Below, piece after piece: positions 61,225 through 64,000 of a stretch of 64,000 nt of DNA; within the stretch, counting starts at the first letter, position 1, and every line of letters begins with the position of its first letter. Location: NCBI GenBank assembly GCA_029860345.1, contig JAOUBJ010000009.1:121663-185662 (forward strand), written 5' to 3'. The position numbers and the translations under genes are program-made. The notes beneath the pieces are model-generated. The model saw nothing but the letters and a program-made list of their open reading frames with translations, had not been told where the DNA came from and searched no databases. This DNA is from Candidatus Zixiibacteriota bacterium (lineage in GTDB: Bacteria > Zixibacteria > MSB-5A5 > GN15 > FEB-12).

Positions 61225-61459
61225 TAAATCGACAACGCAGAGCGAACCGTATTGGCTGGTCTACATCGCGTTGGTACTGGCCGGCTTCATCTTGCTTTCC
61301 GACGCCTACCATTTTGCTCATCTGTCAAAATGGACGGCGCGTATCGGAATTGCGCTGATCTATTCGGCCATAGCCATGTTTGTCGGCAATGGTCGATGGC
61401 CGGGACACCTGGCTGTTGTCATCGTTTGGTTGGCCGTGATTATCGCGTATGTTTTCTGA
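61214..61459 (+). CDS. Small membrane protein, function unknown
   Basis: 81 residues. After a polar tail (GNNKSTTQSEPYW) come three predicted membrane helices (about 14-33 YIALVLAGFILLSDAYHF, 40-57 ARIGIALIYSAIAMFVG, 62-81 GHLAVVIVWLAVIIAYVF). GTG start at 61214 overlaps the amidase end by 11 bases, consistent with coupling. I do not recognise the family. Being a short frame with clear hydrophobic periodicity, it is probably real. Confidence 0.6.
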   Translation: MGNNKSTTQSEPYWLVYIALVLAGFILLSDAYHFAHLSKWTARIGIALIYSAIAMFVGNGRWPGHLAVVIVWLAVIIAYVF

Positions 61460-61570
61460 CCGACAGCATAACATCGATCAACAGCCCTGGTTGTTGCCGA
61501 TTGATCTTGACAATCTGGTCGATGATGATTACTCTTGGGATAGATCGACATCCTAAGCCGGGAGGATCGC

Positions 61571-62920
61571 ATGATCATCAAGTGTCTATTCACCGTCCTC
61601 TTTTTCCTGATATTGGTTCCTGTTGTTGCGGCCCAGGTGTATGTTACCACCGAGTGGGACGGCTTTCGTTGCGGTGGAATCTATCCTTTTGGCGCCGATA
61701 TTACATGTTCTCTCAAGATATCAAACCCCGATACCCTGCCCGTGGATTCGATGGTGATGGTGTTCACTCACAGCCAGCCCCAGCTGGGTACCATCAGACA
61801 CACTGGCACAACGTATCTGAACAACTTTGAAAACTCCTGGGCCGCTCACGGTGTAGAAGTGGTCGAGGAAGACTCACTTTTGCGGTTCACCGTTCTGGCA
61901 TTCGTCTGGGGGGAATCTGGCAGCGGACTTCCGAGTTCGAGCGATACGGTTGCGTATATCGTTTTCTCCTTCGAATACTCGGTGGGTGGGATGGATGAAG
62001 GCGGCCCGGTCTGTTTTGATTCATCGTCCACGCCGGAGTTTCAGTGGTTCTTGGGCGGGACACAGACGGCGGACTGGTCGGGTCAAGCTTGTTACGAAAC
62101 TCACGGTTGGCTTCCCAATTGCTGTTTGGTTGAATTATGGGGGTGCTCGTCGGTATCCAGCTGGTCATGGAGTGAGCCGATGGGTCATTGGTTTTCGGCA
62201 GAGACTACGTTTGGAATTCCCAGATACGAACTGTTGGATGGCCCCGGGGAGATCAACTGGTATAGCGGCCTGTGGACTTACACGCCCACCGAAGGCGACG
62301 CCGGTTTGCAGGACACGCTGGTCATACGGGCGGTCGAGGATTGGTGCGGTGATGGATCACTCATTCGATATGGTGACGATCAGTCCATCTGTTCTCTCAC
62401 TGTGTCCGTCGGCACCCATGGTCCTCCGCAGTTTCCGAGCGGCAAGCCACACTTCATCCACAGTACCGGAGATTCGTTGGCCGTTACACTCGATCTTGAG
62501 GACGGCAACCCGTGCAACGGGTGCCTCTGGTCCTATTGGATATCGGAGCAAGACCCCATTCCGCCGGGACTCTTTGACTCTACAACCGGTACTTTCTATT
62601 ACACCGGTACGTCCGCCGACACCAATACTTATTACGTGGTTGTCAACCTGGATCAGAATGGCCACACCGACGTATCCGGCTTCTTCATTCATCACTATGA
62701 CTCATATACCTGCGGCGATATGAACCATCGTAGCCCAATCGATATCGGTGATCTCGTATGGTTGGTAGACTTCATGTTCTCAGGTGGTCCGACTCCAATC
62801 ACACAGGAGGCGGGTAACGTTGACTGTGCGCCCGGTGTGGACATATCCGACCTTGTGTATTTCGTAGACTGGATGTTTCAGGGTGGACCCGCGCCTTGTG
62901 CCTCGTGCCCTAAAAACTAA
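61571..62920 (+). CDS. Secreted dockerin-domain protein
   Basis: 449 residues. Start ATG 61571 follows GGGAGG. A signal peptide (about 1-21, ending VVAAQV) leads to a domain related to the N-terminal domain of the 421-9271 paralogues: CFDSSSTPEFQWFLGGTQ then WSGQACYE mirrors their CIDS...GTWMWAYGS...WDGPHCYE. An Ig/cadherin-like domain follows (GEINWYSGLWTYTPTEGDAG), then a third beta domain. The last 60 residues are two dockerin repeats (CGDMNHRSPIDIGDLVWLVD; DCAPGVDISDLVYFVDWMFQ) and a cysteine-containing tail (PAPCASCPKN). It lacks the YPNPFNP module, and no exosortase recognition tail is visible despite the exosortase gene 58 bases downstream. Confidence 0.8.
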   Translation: MIIKCLFTVLFFLILVPVVAAQVYVTTEWDGFRCGGIYPFGADITCSLKISNPDTLPVDSMVMVFTHSQPQLGTIRHTGTTYLNNFENSWAAHGVEVVEEDSLLRFTVLAFVWGESGSGLPSSSDTVAYIVFSFEYSVGGMDEGGPVCFDSSSTPEFQWFLGGTQTADWSGQACYETHGWLPNCCLVELWGCSSVSSWSWSEPMGHWFSAETTFGIPRYELLDGPGEINWYSGLWTYTPTEGDAGLQDTLVIRAVEDWCGDGSLIRYGDDQSICSLTVSVGTHGPPQFPSGKPHFIHSTGDSLAVTLDLEDGNPCNGCLWSYWISEQDPIPPGLFDSTTGTFYYTGTSADTNTYYVVVNLDQNGHTDVSGFFIHHYDSYTCGDMNHRSPIDIGDLVWLVDFMFSGGPTPITQEAGNVDCAPGVDISDLVYFVDWMFQGGPAPCASCPKN

Positions 62921-62978
62921 ACCGAGAAATTTCGAATTTCCTGTTGCCACCCGCTTGCTGATGGCTTAGTCTGTTTAC

Positions 62979-63578
62979 ATGGCTGACAAGCGTAAAAACC
63001 GAGGGAACTCCGGTCGGCGGGGTCAGGACGAAAAGCCTGTTTCCAGGACGAACGCCTGGCAACGCCTTTCGCCGGTGGCCCGGTTCATCATCCTGTTCCT
63101 GCTCAGCCTGATTGTTTTCGGTACGATCTATGCGCACCTGACGGCCAGCTACCATGACTCCCTTGTGCCTATGATGCGGGCCACCGCGAACATCGTGGGT
63201 TTCGTGCTATCCGTTTTCTCAAGCAGCGTATCCTACGAAGGCGCCCACTGTGTCCTGAACGGCTTTGCCGTTGAGATAATCGATGAGTGTACGGGCTTGC
63301 TGGAGATGGTCATATTTCTGGCCGCGGTTCTTTCGTTCGGTACTACCGGTGGCAAGAAGGCGATGGGGTTGTTGATCGGTATACCGGCCATCTATTTGTT
63401 CAATGTCCTGCGTATCATTGTACTGGTAGTGGTGGGTGCATACTGGCCGGGTGCGTTCAACTTTATGCACATCTATTTTTGGCAAGTGACATTGATACTG
63501 ATGATCGGCTCGGTGTGGGTCGGATGGTTGTATTTGGTGGTGTATCGTGAAAAGAAACCTGTGGCTGTTCCTTCTTAA
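62979..63578 (+). CDS. xrtH: Exosortase H-like membrane transpeptidase
   Basis: 199 residues: a basic, polar tail (about 1-30), then five or six membrane helices. The exosortase/archaeosortase triad is present: Cys104 in IDECTGLLEMVIF, Arg145 in FNVLRIIVLV and His164 in NFMHIYFWQV. Short exosortases with an ECTGL-type motif match the XrtH group, which processes a C-terminal sorting tail at the inner membrane. The match to XrtH rather than another short exosortase is by motif and length only. It overlaps the next gene (63547) by 32 bases, which I read as the exosortase H-associated membrane protein. Confidence 0.8.
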   Translation: MADKRKNRGNSGRRGQDEKPVSRTNAWQRLSPVARFIILFLLSLIVFGTIYAHLTASYHDSLVPMMRATANIVGFVLSVFSSSVSYEGAHCVLNGFAVEIIDECTGLLEMVIFLAAVLSFGTTGGKKAMGLLIGIPAIYLFNVLRIIVLVVVGAYWPGAFNFMHIYFWQVTLILMIGSVWVGWLYLVVYREKKPVAVPS

Positions 63579-64000
63579 ACTGGCCGTCACCACGCTGACG
63601 TTGGGTTATTTCTGGACAACAGGTTGGAAGATGGCCTATCCCACCTGGATTGATCCGATTGCACAACTGTTTTTCAGAATGTTCGGGGTGACCCAATGGC
63701 CGCTGACACTGACGGCCGATCACCACGCAAGTTTGATTCCATTCATAGGATTGCTGGTGGCCACGCCCGGCTTGATCACTCGATGGAAACGTGCGCTTGT
63801 TGCCCTGGTCGGTGGTGTTGCCGCAATCGTGCTAATGCATATCGTGATGTCGATAGCTATCTTTCATATCGTGGATGCTTTCGAGATGTCGCAGAACGCC
63901 TACCGTTTGCTTTTGCCGATTTATCTTGTCAACGATGCCATGCCGTTGATCTTGTGGCTGGCCTTTTTCCCGAGCGTATTATCCGAACTGTTCGGCTTTA
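63547..64000 (+). CDS. Exosortase-associated membrane protein (partial)
   Basis: The frame runs from GTG 63547 to the window end without a stop, giving 151 residues so far. GTG overlaps the exosortase by 32 bases; the closeness and order match exosortase H gene pairs. The visible part has four hydrophobic stretches: LWLFLLKLAVTTLTLGYFW, ASLIPFIGLLVATPGLIT, ALVALVGGVAAIVLMHIVMS and LLLPIYLVNDAMPLILWLAF. No enzymatic motif is seen. Its role beside the exosortase is not established; it could be a partner or a recognition subunit. Confidence 0.6.
   Translation, partial: MKRNLWLFLLKLAVTTLTLGYFWTTGWKMAYPTWIDPIAQLFFRMFGVTQWPLTLTADHHASLIPFIGLLVATPGLITRWKRALVALVGGVAAIVLMHIVMSIAIFHIVDAFEMSQNAYRLLLPIYLVNDAMPLILWLAFFPSVLSELFGF

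Overview
The window reads as chromosome of a Gram-negative bacterium from an uncultured FCB-type lineage; a Zixibacteria-like candidate phylum is my best guess, not a proof. Support: a double-membrane toolkit (LptD, BamD, a LolA-like carrier), secreted proteins ending in the YPNPFNP-type C-terminal module typical of the FCB superphylum, dockerin-like repeats, an exosortase with its partner membrane protein, and a shikimate dehydrogenase whose N-terminal motif looks Bacteroidetes-like. There are no rRNA genes, phage, insertion sequences or CRISPR arrays. Genes are densely packed, nearly all on the + strand, with many 1-4 base stop/start overlaps.

Layout. 1-261: end of histidyl-tRNA synthetase. 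421-9271: three tandem paralogous giant secreted proteins with cohesin-like, dockerin-like and C-terminal sorting modules, each with its own promoter. 9453-11902: a DUF3592-like membrane protein and, on the - strand, a membrane glycosyltransferase with TPRs. 11973-12926: a repeat-rich intergenic element, a promoter and tRNA-Thr(CGT). 12927-15510: two tandem SPFH/band-7 membrane proteins. 15666-17007: a strong promoter, a structured leader and a PLP aminotransferase. 17249-25835: a translationally coupled operon, dapF-like, trpE, trpG, trpD, an MFS transporter, trpC, trpF, trpB, trpA. 26247-28049: argS. 28147-33474: a shikimate operon aroF-aroA-aroE-aroK-aroB-aroQ, which with the trp operon covers most of the route from central metabolism to tryptophan (chorismate synthase aroC is not here). 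33474-39418: a lipoprotein with a destroyed metallopeptidase motif, an outer-membrane protein (- strand), a MATE exporter, a FAH-family enzyme and an AlaX-type editing protein. 39422-53681: an envelope and chromosome-maintenance run, lptD, HU, ftsK, lolA-like, rimO, lytic transglycosylase, bamD, nadD, polA, two-CW protein, coaE. 53754-56953: transketolase and an aminotransferase. 57427-61224: peptidoglycan-peptide recycling and amidase genes (NlpC/P60, dipeptide epimerase, amidase). 61571-64000: a dockerin-bearing secreted protein, an exosortase H-like enzyme and its partner membrane protein, cut by the window end.

The most unusual points are: a DapF homologue with both catalytic cysteines changed to serine while the substrate-pocket residues remain, coupled to trpE; an MFS transporter embedded and coupled inside the trp operon; an M2/M3-like lipoprotein in which HExxH has become GQIGQ; the three-gene cohesin/dockerin family whose N-terminal domain reappears beside the exosortase 52 kb away; and a family of intergenic hairpins (GTCAGGACC/GGTCCTGAC) found in four gaps.
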